From Nematostella vectensis (lineage: Eukaryota; Cnidaria; Anthozoa; Actiniaria; Edwardsiidae), in the NCBI RefSeq assembly GCF_932526225.1, contig NC_064047.1, positions 10,283,494 through 10,347,493 on the forward strand: a stretch of DNA of 64,000 nucleotides, written 5' to 3'. The position numbers and the translations under genes are program-made. This document shows positions 10,240-20,404 of the stretch, piece after piece. The notes beneath the pieces were generated by a model, which saw only the letters and a program-made list of their open reading frames with translations, made no database searches and was not told the DNA's origin. Each line of letters begins with the position of its first letter. Position 1 is the stretch's first letter.

Positions 10240-10879
10240 TGACTATTTTTATTTAAAATAGAGGAATATAAAAAGGATTTTGTCAGGTGTTGATGTAAGT
10301 TTAAAAAAAGCGATTTTTGGCTAATTATGTGACATCAGCATCCTCCATCTTGGATCCGCCATCTTGGATCCGCTATCTTGGATCCTCCATCTTGGATCCG
10401 CTATCTTGGATCCTCCATCTTGGATCCGCCATCTTGGATCCGCCATCTTGGATTTAATTAAAGTTATTTATTTAAATCAATAAAAACTGGGTGGCAAAAT
10501 CTAAAGCTTTTTCACAATATTTAATCTTCGTTTGAAGTTGTATTAAAGATTTCAGGTGGATATGAATTTTTTTTGCTATTTTTACAAGCACTATTTCGAG
10601 AAGGTCAAAAATTGACAAAAAACAACCACCCTTACCCCCCTAAAACAGAGATGTGAATCTTTATATGTTTTGTTCAAAACACAATGTAAACAAAATTTGC
10701 CTTTACTTTTACAAAAAGTTACCAGGGTAACCATATGAAAATTTTGTTTACATCAAACTGATCCCAGATAAGTTCTAGGAAAAGTCATTAAATTTCAGTG
10801 CTCTAGCCCTACTAGTTCACAAATTATTACAGATCAAAGGTGTTGGGGTCTCAAAAGCCCCTCCCCGGTCTGAATAGGG
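10240..10879. mobile_element. piggyBac-like non-autonomous element, right part
   Basis: Homologous to 14090-14720 and, in part, 27041-27250. Its right end reads CCGGTCTGAATAGGG next to TTGA, equivalent to the inverted end seen at 13429 and 17279 (TTAA then CCCTA-TCA-ACCGGG). TTAA targets and CCCT ends are hallmarks of the piggyBac superfamily. No transposase is present. The end lies 6 bp before the first ATG of pseudogene copy 2. Confidence 0.6.
10342..10453. repeat. 14-bp minisatellite, YY1-like units
   Basis: Eight units of CC(T/G)C(C/T)ATCTTGGAT in a row. The related element copy at 14209 has only two units, so this tract has expanded. The unit contains CCGCCATCTTGG, close to the YY1 consensus. 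Confidence 0.9.
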
Positions 10880-10885
10880 TTGATG

Positions 10886-11564
10886 ATGCTCTCAACCATG
10901 GTGAACTTATTGCTCGCGCTCTCGCTTGTCGCTGAGTTTCACTTGGTGTTGTGCTCCCACTCACCGGCCGGACGGCTTATCCGATTCGAGAACGTCAAGA
11001 CGGGAGCTCTAAGAATGCTGTGCAGCTGACCGTGTAAGACGTTCTAATGTCCGTATATCGGACAAAGAAATGACGGAGACTTCATCTCACATTAAGGCTC
11101 CTGTGCCAAGAACGAAGACTTCCCTGGAACTCAGCGGTACAGCGGGAACAATGAGTTCAGCTTTGGCGGCTGGAAGAAGATCGCTGCTCCTCCAAAAGAA
11201 AATTACAGTCACCACGCCTTCTTCTTCAAGCACGGTTATATCCATGTTATCTGTTACTTCCATTCAGCCCAGCTCCGCCACTATTACCTAGGTATTATCA
11301 TCAGTCAAGACGAGCGATGCGGTTATCTGCAAAGCTAGACCTGCCTTTGCACATTATGGAGATTCATGGTGCCAAAATCAGTGCGACCCACCAAATTGCC
11401 CCTATGAAAATTGCGCTTGTACCGTCCGTGGTGTGGTGTTGCCTGCTTCAGTTTCTGTCTGCACGGCCAACGCCCAGGGACTGGCTCAGGGGAAAACAGA
11501 TACTGACTGCCAAACAGAATGCACAAATAAGCGATGTCTATTTGAGATTTGTGATTGCAATTAA
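10886..11564 (+). pseudogene. Cys-rich protein copy 2, pseudogene
   Basis: Full-length homologue of the genes at 15232 and 27700, beginning ATGCTCTCAACCATGGTGAA and ending GATTGCAATTAA. In-frame stops occur where module 1 should read SGPC (TGCAGCTGA), FYC (TTCTAATGT) and HYC (CATTAAGG). The length is not a multiple of three, with an extra A in the GAAAATTAC stretch before the linker. One Cys codon is TTC (ATCCGATTC). The last two modules remain nearly intact. Its own promoter segment is absent immediately upstream, replaced by the piggyBac-like element. Confidence 0.9.
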
Positions 11565-11617
11565 GAGAGAATTCATTAGAACTTCGAGCAGTCAACCGTC
11601 AAAAATCGTGTATCTCA

Positions 11618-11690
11618 GGGGATAACAGATGCTTACTGCCAAACAACTTTCTCAACTAAGAGATGTCAATTTGAGTTTTGTGATTGCAAT
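11618..11690 (+). pseudogene. Decayed extra C-terminal module
   Basis: Same fossil as at 2534-2610. Here it reads GATAACAGATGCTTACTGCC and ends TTTTGTGATTGCAAT. A 265-bp stretch (11691-11955), absent from copies 1 and 3, follows before the shared flank resumes at AATACATTGGCTGCTTGGG. Confidence 0.7.
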
Positions 11691-12035
11691 AGCCCAATTT
11701 CTAGTTCCCCTATGACCGCTGGACTTACAGACTAAGGATGCATAAAAACAGTGTAAGCCTGGACTTTAGGCAAATTTCATGCGCATACCAGCGAGAATCC
11801 TCTTTAACTTGGGATAAAACAATGCAAAAACTTGTGAATACTTCATGATCCCGCTGGTATTTGCAATCGATTCAATTGAAACCGAGGCTTGCACTGTATT
11901 TATGCGTCCTCTGTGCCTATGACCAGCAGGCACAGTGGAACTCGAAACTGGACTATTGATAATACATTGGCTGCTTGGGTCTAGGAAGAATACAAACTTT
12001 AGATAGTTGAACTTCCTCATAAAAAGGCCATCAAA

Positions 12036-12150
12036 GGTACCGTGTGTGGCTTTCTACCGCCGTACATCGCATAGAAAAACGACGGCGATACGCTCTATGT
12101 CATATAACTGCTCTGTGGCGAAAACAATGACTTTGCTTACTATTGTATAA
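12036..12150 (+). pseudogene. Fossil of the N-terminal Cys module
   Basis: Equivalent of 2677-2790, with GTACCGTGTGTGGCTTTCTA, AAACGACGGCGATACGCTCT and in-frame stops. Part of the duplicated 3' flank. Confidence 0.7.
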
Positions 12151-12154
12151 GCAA

Positions 12155-12885
12155 GGGGCATCAAAGTGTTTTGTAAACAGAGAATTCCCACCTAAAGGGA
12201 AAGTCGATTTTATTATTAAGGGATAGGTTACACACTTCAGAATCAGGTAGTGTAGTACACGCTGTGAAACTAAACATTTTTTTTCTATAAATCGACTTCA
12301 TATCGCAAGAATTTGTAGCTTCTATATGCTTTTAACGTTTACAAGATGTTTTCTCCGTCTATATATCAAGAGGCGATTTTCTTAGGAAACTCATAATTTT
12401 AATAGATTCGATTTCTCACTGCTTTTTCGAGTAAATTATTGACGCACATAATAGCCAATCTCAAAAACAGTTGGCGTATCTAAACTTGTAAATATTTTAT
12501 GGGTATTTTAATCGTTATTCTTAAAGAAAAAGGAGCGTTCCTGTAGCTTTTTATTATTATAATTTTTTCTTGGAGAAGGGGCGGGGGGGGGGGGGGGTTT
12601 GATTACTATTCATTCCCTATATTAATTGTTGTCTTGGGAAAGGGACGGAACATAAAGGGATAGAACCACTAATAATACATTCCTTGTTTTTACTGGGTTT
12701 TTATTTACTAAAGAATAGTTTAGCTTGTGATGTAAAAAAAAGTTTAACCAACCAACACTGTGGTAATTTTACACTGAAAGTGCACAAATACTTAAAAATA
12801 AACATACCTTTTCGGGGATCAGATTGTTGTTTCAACATTAATAACACAAAATACAATATTATATTTTGAGTTAACGTACGATACT
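12155..12885. repeat. 3' flank repeat unit, copy B
   Basis: Homologous to 2800-3485 and 16110-16830, including a pure G run near 12580-12597 that varies in length between copies. Confidence 0.8.
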
Positions 12886-13428
12886 GACGACACTTATCGA
12901 GAACCGCGGAAGAAATGTCGGGAAAGAAATGATTGGCAGAAATGATTGGAAGAAATGATTGGCAGAAATGATTGGCAGAAATGATTGGCAGAAATGATTG
13001 GCAGAAATGATTGGCAGAAATGATTGGCAGAAATGATTGGCAGAAATGATTGGCTAATGGTGGACAGATGTTTGTTTTATGATTCCCTGACCCGAGCACG
13101 AAAAAAGATAAGATAATAAACAGATCAGTTAGAAACTGTTTTACTAAGTTATTAAAAAAACTATCAGTTAGCAAAAGATTGTCAATAACACGATGAAATA
13201 ATCCTGGCTCCATTGCTTTTCGAGTTTATTATGACAGAGTGTCTTTTAAAAGAAGTTGCTGAAGTCAGACCATAAAAAGATCGTTTCATAAGCAGAGGTC
13301 ATCCAGCGGTCGAACTCTTCGCTCGGTCAAACCATTCCGCTGAAACTCACGGGAACACTTGCTGCCATAACCTCTACCTCTTCGTTTTCTCGTGAATGCC
13401 GCTGAATCCGATTGTTTATTGTTTTTAA
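12886..13428 (+). promoter_or_regulatory. Orphan promoter segment of the Cys-rich family
   Basis: Homologous to the regions directly upstream of the intact genes at 15232 and 27700 (TCAATAACACGATGAAATAA, TTTCATAAGCAGAG-TCATCC, TCAAACCATTCCGCTGAAAC). Here the TATAAAAG of those copies has become TTTTAAAAG (about 13242). The segment ends at TTAA (13425-13428), where a piggyBac-like end begins and no gene follows. Confidence 0.7.
12927..13053. repeat. 13-bp minisatellite (AAATGATTGGCAG)n
   Basis: About ten near-identical units inside the orphan promoter. The homologous segment at about 16868 has three units, while 14850 and 27390 have none, so the tract expanded after the copies split. Each unit carries ATTGG, an inverted CCAAT. 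Confidence 0.9.
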
Positions 13429-14720
13429 CCCTATTCAAACCGGGCTTTTTGTGGCTTCCTGTGACCGGGGGGCCCCCGCGTCCGTATCTTTTGAACCAAA
13501 GAATCATTATCTGACAAAGAGGAACAAAATAATATATTGTGTTGCCATAGCAACAAAATATGACGTCATTATGACGTCATTTAAGGACACATGGTTATAA
13601 ATAGCCTATCTTTCGAAACCTTTGTATAGAACATCCAAAATCCAAATAAGTTATCATAATCAGTTCGTATCCAAAAAACAACAGTAAGTACGCAGCTGCT
13701 TTGTCTCCTATTTTTGTTCTACAAAGGAGTTCTTTTGTCTCTATTCTTTTCGTTCTTTGTGTCGAGGTGCGGATATTGTTCATTTGCCCAATCAAATTTC
13801 AGCTTGTAAGAGCTGCGTACTGACCCAAAAACAAACGATATTCTTCCAAAAAAATGTCTTTGTGACGTCACGATGACGTCACTTAGTGAGAAGAAACGGG
13901 CAATATTTCTGTTTTTAGATGTGTATTTCTGTATGTCTTTTTTCGATAATATTGCAGTAGACATATATTATTAGTGACACTAGTTTTATAACAACAATAT
14001 ATGACACCTGTGACGTCATTGATTGGTATGGTACCTTTAATATAGCATAAGTTCTTAATTAAAGTAATAATTTAAATACCTTTCCCAAAAATGTTTTTTT
14101 TTTTCTACATTTTATTTAAAATAGTGGAATACAAAAAGGGTTTTGTCAAATTTGAATGTTTGTTAAAAAAACCCAGCGATTTTTAGCTAATTATGTGACA
14201 TCAGCATCCGCCATCTTGGATCCGCCATCTTGAATTTAATTAAAGGTATTCATTTGAATCAATAACTTCTGGGTGGCAAAATCTAAAGCTTTTTGACAAC
14301 ATTAAATCTTCGTTTCAAGTTGTATTAATGATTTCAGGTGGATATGAATGTTTTTTTTTTGTTATTTCTACAAGCACTATTTCGAGAAGGTCAAAAATTG
14401 ACAAAAAACAACCACCCCCTCTAAAATAGAGATGTTAATCTTTATTGTGTTTTTTCAAAACTTGGTATAAAACGTTTATATGACATGGATTTACGTAGAG
14501 CACGTCGTATTAATAGTTGATCTTAACGACTTAAAGCGTTTTGCCTAATTTTCATTAAACCTATGTCTCAAAACTTGGTTGCTATGGTTACCAGGGTAAA
14601 GATATCAAACATTTTTTTACATCAAACTGATCCCAGATAAATTCTAGGAAAAGTCATCAAATTTCAATGCTCTAGCCCTGCTTGTTCAAAAATTATTACA
14701 GATCAAAGGTGTTGGGGGAG
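13429..14720. mobile_element. piggyBac-like non-autonomous element
   Basis: Starts CCCTATTCAAACCGGGC directly after TTAA, and its right part (14090-14720) matches 10240-10865. The extreme right terminus is missing: the body stops at TGTTGGGGGAG and joins the promoter segment of copy 3. No transposase frame is visible. Five perfect TGACGTCA palindromes occur at 13561, 13572, 13863, 13874 and 14011. Confidence 0.55.
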
Positions 14721-15231
14721 TCATTGTTACCTGGTCACCTTTCCGGGGACCAGATTTGTTGTTTCAACATTAATAACACAAAATACAATACTATATTTTG
14801 AGTGAACGCGCAATACTGACGATACTTAACGTAAACCGCGGAAGAAATGTCGGAACGGGTGATTAACTCAAGGCAGACAGATGTTTTTAAGGAATTCCTG
14901 ACGCGAGCACGAAAAAAGATAAGATAATAATCGTCAGTTAGAAACTGTTTTACTAAGTTATTAAAAAAACTATCAGTTAGCAAAAGATTGTCAATAACAC
15001 GATGAAATAATCCTGCTTCCATCGCTCCTCGAGTACATTATGACAAGAGTTATAAAAGAAGAACAAGTTGATGAAGTCAAACCGTAAAGATCGTTTCATA
15101 AGCAGAGCTCATCCAGCGGTCGAACTCTTCGCTCGGTCAAACCATTCCGCTGAAACCCACGGGAACACTTGCTGCCACTACCTCTACCCCTTCGTTTTCT
15201 CGTGAATGCTGCTGAATCCTATTGCTATTTG
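14721..15231 (+). promoter_or_regulatory. Promoter of Cys-rich copy 3
   Basis: A TATAAAAG box lies at 15051-15058 about 180 bp before the start codon, giving room for a short 5' leader. The segment is over 90% alike by eye to 27255-27699 upstream of copy 5. The shared blocks include GAAGAAATGTCGGAACGGGT and AAAGATCGTTTCATAAGCAG. Confidence 0.65.
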
Positions 15232-15915
15232 ATGCTCTCAACCATGGAAAACTTATTGCTGTCGCTCTCGCTTGTCGCCGAGTTCCACTTGGTGTTGTGC
15301 TCCTACTCACCGGCCGGACGGCTCATCCGATGCGAAAACGTCAAGACGGGAGCTCTAAGAATACTGTGCAGCGGACCGTGTAAGACGTTCTATTGTCCGT
15401 ATATCGGACAAAGAAACAACGGCGACTCCATATCACATTACTGCTCCTGTGCCGAGAACGAAGACTTCCTGGGAACTCAGCGTTTCAGCGGGAAGAATGA
15501 GTTCAGTTTTGACGGCTGGAAAGAGATCGCTGCTCCTCCAAACGAAATTACCGTCACCACACCTTCTCCTTCAAGCACGGTTACATCCATGTCATCTGTT
15601 ACTTCCATTCAGTCTAGCTCCACCACAACTACCCAGGTATCAGCATCAGTCACGACGAGCGATACGGTTATCTGCATTACTAGACCTGCCTTTGCACATT
15701 ATGGAGATTCATGGTGCCAACAAGAGTGCGATCATATCCCACCAAATTGCCCCTTTGAAAATTGCGCTTGTACCGTCCGTGGTGTGGTGTTGCCTGCTTC
15801 AGTTTCTGTCTGCACGGCCAACGCCCAGGGACTGGCTCAGGGGAAAACAGATACTAATTGCCAATCAGAATGCCAAAATAAGCGATGTGTATTTGAGTTT
15901 TGTGATTGCAATTGA
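15232..15915 (+). CDS. Secreted cysteine-rich three-module protein, copy 3
   Basis: Intact 227-residue single-exon frame from the ATG at 15232 (a second ATG at 15244 gives MENLLLSLSLVAEFHLVLC, an equally good signal peptide). Architecture as copy 1: N-module with SGPCKTFYC and HYCSC; Ser/Thr linker; module 2 DSWCQQEC...ENCAC; module 3 NCQSEC...EFCDCN at the end. Differences from copy 1 are mostly single substitutions, with all module cysteines kept, which suggests constraint. The frame stays open 5' of the ATG to 15169, but the TATA box at 15051 and the paralogues favour the internal ATG. Expression and function are unknown. Confidence 0.85.
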   Translation: MLSTMENLLLSLSLVAEFHLVLCSYSPAGRLIRCENVKTGALRILCSGPCKTFYCPYIGQRNNGDSISHYCSCAENEDFLGTQRFSGKNEFSFDGWKEIAAPPNEITVTTPSPSSTVTSMSSVTSIQSSSTTTTQVSASVTTSDTVICITRPAFAHYGDSWCQQECDHIPPNCPFENCACTVRGVVLPASVSVCTANAQGLAQGKTDTNCQSECQNKRCVFEFCDCN

Positions 15916-15992
15916 TAATACATTCGCTGCTTGGGTCTAGGAAGAATACAAACTTTAGATAGTTGAACTTCCCCATAAAAAGGCCATCGAAG

Positions 15993-16100
15993 GTACCGTG
16001 TGTGGCTTTCTACCGCCGTACATCGCATAGAAAAACGACGGCGACACGCTCTATGTCATATAACTTCTCTTTGGCGAGAACAATGACTTTGCTTACTATT
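15993..16100 (+). pseudogene. Fossil of the N-terminal Cys module
   Basis: Third copy of the fossil, here closest to the coding version: ATAGAAAAACGACGGCGACA against ACAAAGAAACGACGGCGAC, followed by CATATAACTTCTCTTTGG against CATTACTGCTCCTGTG. In-frame TAG and TAA are present. Confidence 0.75.
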
Positions 16101-16109
16101 GTATAAGCT

Positions 16110-17278
16110 AGGGGCATCAAAGCGTTTTGGAAACATAGAATTCACACCTAAAGGGAAAGTAGTTGTCGATTTTATTATTAAGGGATACGCTACACATTTC
16201 AGCATCAGGTAGTGTAGTACACGCTGTGAACCTACAACAATTTTTGACTACTATAAATCGACTTCATATCGCAAGAATCTGTAGCTTCTATATGCTTTTT
16301 ACGTTTACAAGATGTTTTCACCGTCAATATATCAAGAGGCGATTTTCTTAGAAAACTTATAATTTTAATAGATTCGATTTCTCACTGCTTTTTCAAGTAA
16401 ATTATTGATGCACATAATAGCCAATCTCAAAAACAGTTGGCGTCTCTAAACGTGTAAATATTTTATGGGATTCTAATCGCATTCCTGTAGCTTTTTATTA
16501 TTATTATTATTTTCTTGGAGAAGGGGAGGGGGGGGGGGGGGTGATTACTACTCATTCCCTATATTAATTGTTGTTTTGGGAAAGGAAAGGAACATGAAGG
16601 GATTGAACCACTAATAATACGTTCCTTGTTTTTACTGTGTTTTTATTTACTAAAGAATAGTTTAGCTTGTGATGTAAAAAAAGTTTAACCAACCAACACT
16701 GTGGTAATTTCACACTGAAAGTGCACAAATACTTAAAAATAAACATACCTTTTCGGGGATCAGATTGTTGTTTCAACATTAATAACACAAAATACAATAT
16801 TATATTTTGAGTTAACGTACGATACTGACGACACTTATCGAGAACCGCGGAAGAAATGTCGGGAAAGAAATGATTGGCAGAAATGATTGGAAGAAATGAT
16901 TGGCTAATGGTGGACAGATGTTTTTTTTTATGATTCCCTGACCCGAGCACGAAAAAAGATAAGATAATAAACAGATCAGTTAGAAACTGTTTTACTAAGT
17001 TATTTAAAAAACTATCAGTTAGCAAAAGATTGTCAATAACACGATGAAATAATCCTGGATCCACCGCTTTTCGAGTTTATTATGACAGAGTGTCTTTTAA
17101 AAGAAGAACAAGTTGCTGAAGTCAGACCATAAAAAGATCGTTTCATAAGCAGAGGTCATCCAGCGGTCGAACTCTTCGCTCGGTCAAACCATTCCGCTGA
17201 AACCCACGGGAACACTTGCTGCCACTACCTCTACCCCTTCGTTTTCTCGTGAATGCCGCTGAATCCGATTGTTTTTAA
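16110..17278. repeat. 3' flank unit, copy C, plus orphan promoter
   Basis: 16110-16830 repeats the gene 3' flank and 16831-17278 repeats the promoter segment (three minisatellite units, then ATCCAGCGGTCGAACTCTTC). As at 13425, the promoter stops at TTAA (17275-17278) followed by a piggyBac-like terminus, so no gene is attached. Confidence 0.7.
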
Positions 17279-17654
17279 CCCTACTCAGACCGGGCTTTTT
17301 GTGGCTTCCTCTGACCGGCGGGGGGGGGGGGGGGGGGGGGGTATCCGTAATTTTTGAACCAAAATCTGCACTTTTGCACTTTTTAGAAAATGGCTAAGTA
17401 ACGGGAATAATGTGGCAGTTCATTATTTTAGTAAAGTAAAACGGGCATAATTAAGCTATAGTTTCTAGCAAACATTCTTAAAAATGACCTTTGCTCGTTA
17501 AATCGGGGGCTCCTTTATAATATATGTTCGTCTAAGCCATTTTTTCGTACCTTATCCAGAGTCTGGTTCCTTGATGAATGTCCAAAATCACACAGTCTAT
17601 AGCCATAGCAGAAGCCAATTTCTAAAAGCTAGCCAGCGGACTTTGAGAAAGTCC

Positions 17655-17771
17655 ACCGTAGTCAGTGATAGTTGGTGCCAATCTATGTGCGATTTCTCGG
17701 GATCACCTACATGTTACCTTGATTCCTGCACCTGCAACATCCGCGGTGTGATGTTGCCTGCGTCTCTGTGA
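17655..17771 (+). pseudogene. Isolated Cys module 2 fragment
   Basis: The frame ending at 17771 contains DSWCQSMCDFSGSPTCYLDS followed by CTCNIRGVMLPASL and a stop. It aligns with module 2 of the array genes (DSWCQQEC...ENCACTVRGVVLPAS), keeping all five cysteines with spacing C-x3-C-x7-C-x4-C-x-C. It is far more diverged than the other copies, lacks a signal peptide and modules 1 and 3, and ends early. It is an old relic or an exon of an undetected gene. Confidence 0.7.
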
Positions 17772-18052
17772 GGTTTCAAAAGAATAGAGACCGAGCGACG
17801 GAAGTAAAAATCGAGCGAAGAGTATGGCCTCACAGAGAACCTTGCTACGCAGGCAAAGGCAATAAGAGCGCTCTTCGCGCGCTGCGATCTTCGCCGCTGT
17901 CCTTTTGATGTTTTGATGTTTGAATGTAAGGTTTTGCAAAGGGGTGAGTGCACTTTTGCAAGTATATGCTTGGTTATTATTTCAATATCTGCCATCCTAC
18001 AATAGGACCATTCATCCATATATGCGGTCGTTGTTCTTTATGTACCTTGTAA

Positions 18053-18168
18053 CACTTAATTTTCGCGTCACTCTAATTTCGCGAATTTCGTGATTTTGAA
18101 AGATTCGCGAAAACAAAGTGACGCGAAAATTAAGTGTCGCAAAAATTAGGATGCGCGAAAATTAAGTG
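18053..18168. repeat. Foldback repeat, CACTTAATTTTCGCG type
   Basis: CACTTAATTTTCGCGTCACT (18053-18072) has an exact 20-bp inverted partner at 18117-18136, and a third partial copy (GCGCGAAAATTAAGTGAG) follows to 18168. TCGCGA-rich repeats of similar flavour recur at 18400-18500. Confidence 0.8.
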
Positions 18169-18544
18169 AGTAAACAAGAATCCTTTGAGGTACTATTGGC
18201 CGTTTTATGTAAACACCTTGTCTATTCAGTCATCTAATAATGTACATATAGTACGGTAAGGGGTTGAGTTGGACTTGTATTTATAGATTTTTGTGAATCT
18301 AAATTTAGCGCACGCATCATTTTGTGACCAATTGTTTCAGTGTTCATGATTAAAGCACATTTTAATTCCACTTGTTTTTTCTTGATTTTATTATCCCAAA
18401 ATCGCGAAATCGCGAAAATAATAAAGTGATCTGATTTTACGAAAATAGGAAAATCTCGAGAAGTGTTGCAAATTATCTCGCGATAATTTGAAGTCGCGAA
18501 AAGGCAGCAGACTCTATGTTTAGCGGAGCCAGCGCGGCCGCAGG

Positions 18545-18609
18545 TTGCGCGCGGAGCTCCATAGGTATAGAAATATGGTATAGCTATGCGACTTGGTTTT
18601 GTGGTCATC
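18545..18609. repeat. Short dispersed repeat
   Basis: Partner of 3859-3925, with GAGCTCCATAGGTATAGAAA and TATGCGACTTGG shared. Confidence 0.6.
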
Positions 18610-20400
18610 GTAAGGTTATGATGTCACGTACGGTTATGATGTCACAATCCAGCCAGCCGCGCAATTTCCAGGCCCCACTCGGTCTTACGCTTTAACGTGT
18701 TTTTTGCCGCCTCGCTTTAGTGCTTCAAAGTTCGTATGCTCACAGAAAAATGGCAGCTTGAAAATAGTATTTAATCCGAAAATATGCGGAGTCAAATGGG
18801 CTGAAGTCTTTGAGAAACCGTTTTGTCTGAAGTACGAGCCGATAGTAAAATCGTGAATCCCGCTCGTCGCAGCAGCTCTAAAAAGAGGACAAGAGGCTCT
18901 ACACTATACTTACACTACCATTCTATATTTATTCACGTCTATATCTATGTAAGGAGATCCTGAGAAGAAAGGCCTTGGATCGATGTCTGTTTTTCAGTGC
19001 GGAACATTACCATTTTTGGTTATATTTGATAAACAATCTGATTAACTAATCAGAGATGAGTATTACTATGCCCAGTCTCACGCGGACACGCCTCAACTCA
19101 GAGTGGGAAAACAAAATGGCGGTTCCGTCGAATCGGGAAAATCATGTTGAACGCCGCTTTTTAACTCTCTGCTAGCAGTGATTTCTTCTTATCTGTTTAA
19201 GCAGGGATTTCACTGACTCAGTGCGTCATATATACCCTATTTGTGTTGTTTCTCATCGGCAACAGACCTCATTTGCAGGGTTATTTTTACGACTTCATCG
19301 AATCGTACTGTAATGAACGCGGAAGGGTAAGCCACTGCTAGCAGGCTATAACATGGATCACCAATTATCTAGTTGTACGTTTCATCAAGTCATACAAATG
19401 CACAAAATTTCCCTGGATTTATCTTGCTTTCGCACTCGGAATTAAGACACTCCAAGAAAAAATTTTAGCTGGGATATTGAAACTGAAATGAATCTTATAC
19501 AGAATGGCAGCGAGTCTCATTGAAAAAAATGAAGCTAAATCGTATACAGATTGGCCGCGAGTCACTGTTTATTGTATGCAATTAAAAGACACTACATGTA
19601 CTGTTTAAATGTTTATATTTGATCCTGGAATAAATAGATTTGCTGTGATCAGTAAATCTCAGGGATGGCAGTCATTATTCATTGCTGCATTAGTTTGCTA
19701 TTACTCGTTGTAAAAAAAGTCCTTACCACAAATGCTCACATTATGGCTTTTTTTTATAAATGGATTCTAGAGAAGGCACTTGTTTGAGGGGCTATGTAAT
19801 GTGCTTATTCAATGAGGGGTGTATGTATACCTCGGTGTCAGAACCATCCCCAAAGGACTTCATTGTATCCAGCTCTGTTTTCATCATGATTCCTTTTATC
19901 AAAAACAGGAAGTTTTGTGAAACAAATCGTGCTTAATACACAGGTTCTAACACCAAGTTAGAGCCATTGAGGGTGTATTTCATTGTGTGTGCAGACAAAT
20001 GGAAAAAGGCATAAAGTGTAAACTAGGGTGAGGAAAAGGCATGGTAAGGGCAAAGCGGTGGTGACTAAGGGTATGTCTAATTGGGGGTGCTGACACAGGT
20101 TGTGAAGATGAAGTAAACTTGTACCGTGTTTGATTACTAAGCCTTGGAGATAATAGGAGAATGGGAGTATAGTCATACCCTGGGAACCAGAGGCTCCCAT
20201 TATTAATTTGATTTGATAGGCAAGTCTGAGTGTTGAAGCTCCCTTTTGAAACTATAGTGATAGTAAGAATTTATATGTTTGTGTATAGAATTAGGTTTGG
20301 GTATTTGTTTGGGAGGTAAGTTTCTATACTTGGTATATTTTATGAATAGAATCAAAAAGCCCAAACTGTCGCGATCTCGTACCAGAACAATGAATACAAT
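18610..20400. other. Unassigned spacer
   Basis: No domain-bearing frame or splice structure is visible on either strand. It is moderately AT-rich, with no clear repeat apart from those listed separately. Confidence 0.4.
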
Positions 20401-20404
20401 TCCT

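Noticed and set aside
12927-13053. Possible CRISPR-like array
   Set aside because: Units are 13 bp with no spacers; it is a plain minisatellite in a eukaryotic genome.
12701-13213. Minus-strand ORFs containing FHRVIDNLLLTDSF in four promoter segments (also 14735-15022, 16564-17064, 27269-27556)
   Set aside because: The similarity is that of the duplicated DNA. The C-terminal parts change frame between copies and one is filled with translated minisatellite, so these are shadows of the promoter repeat.
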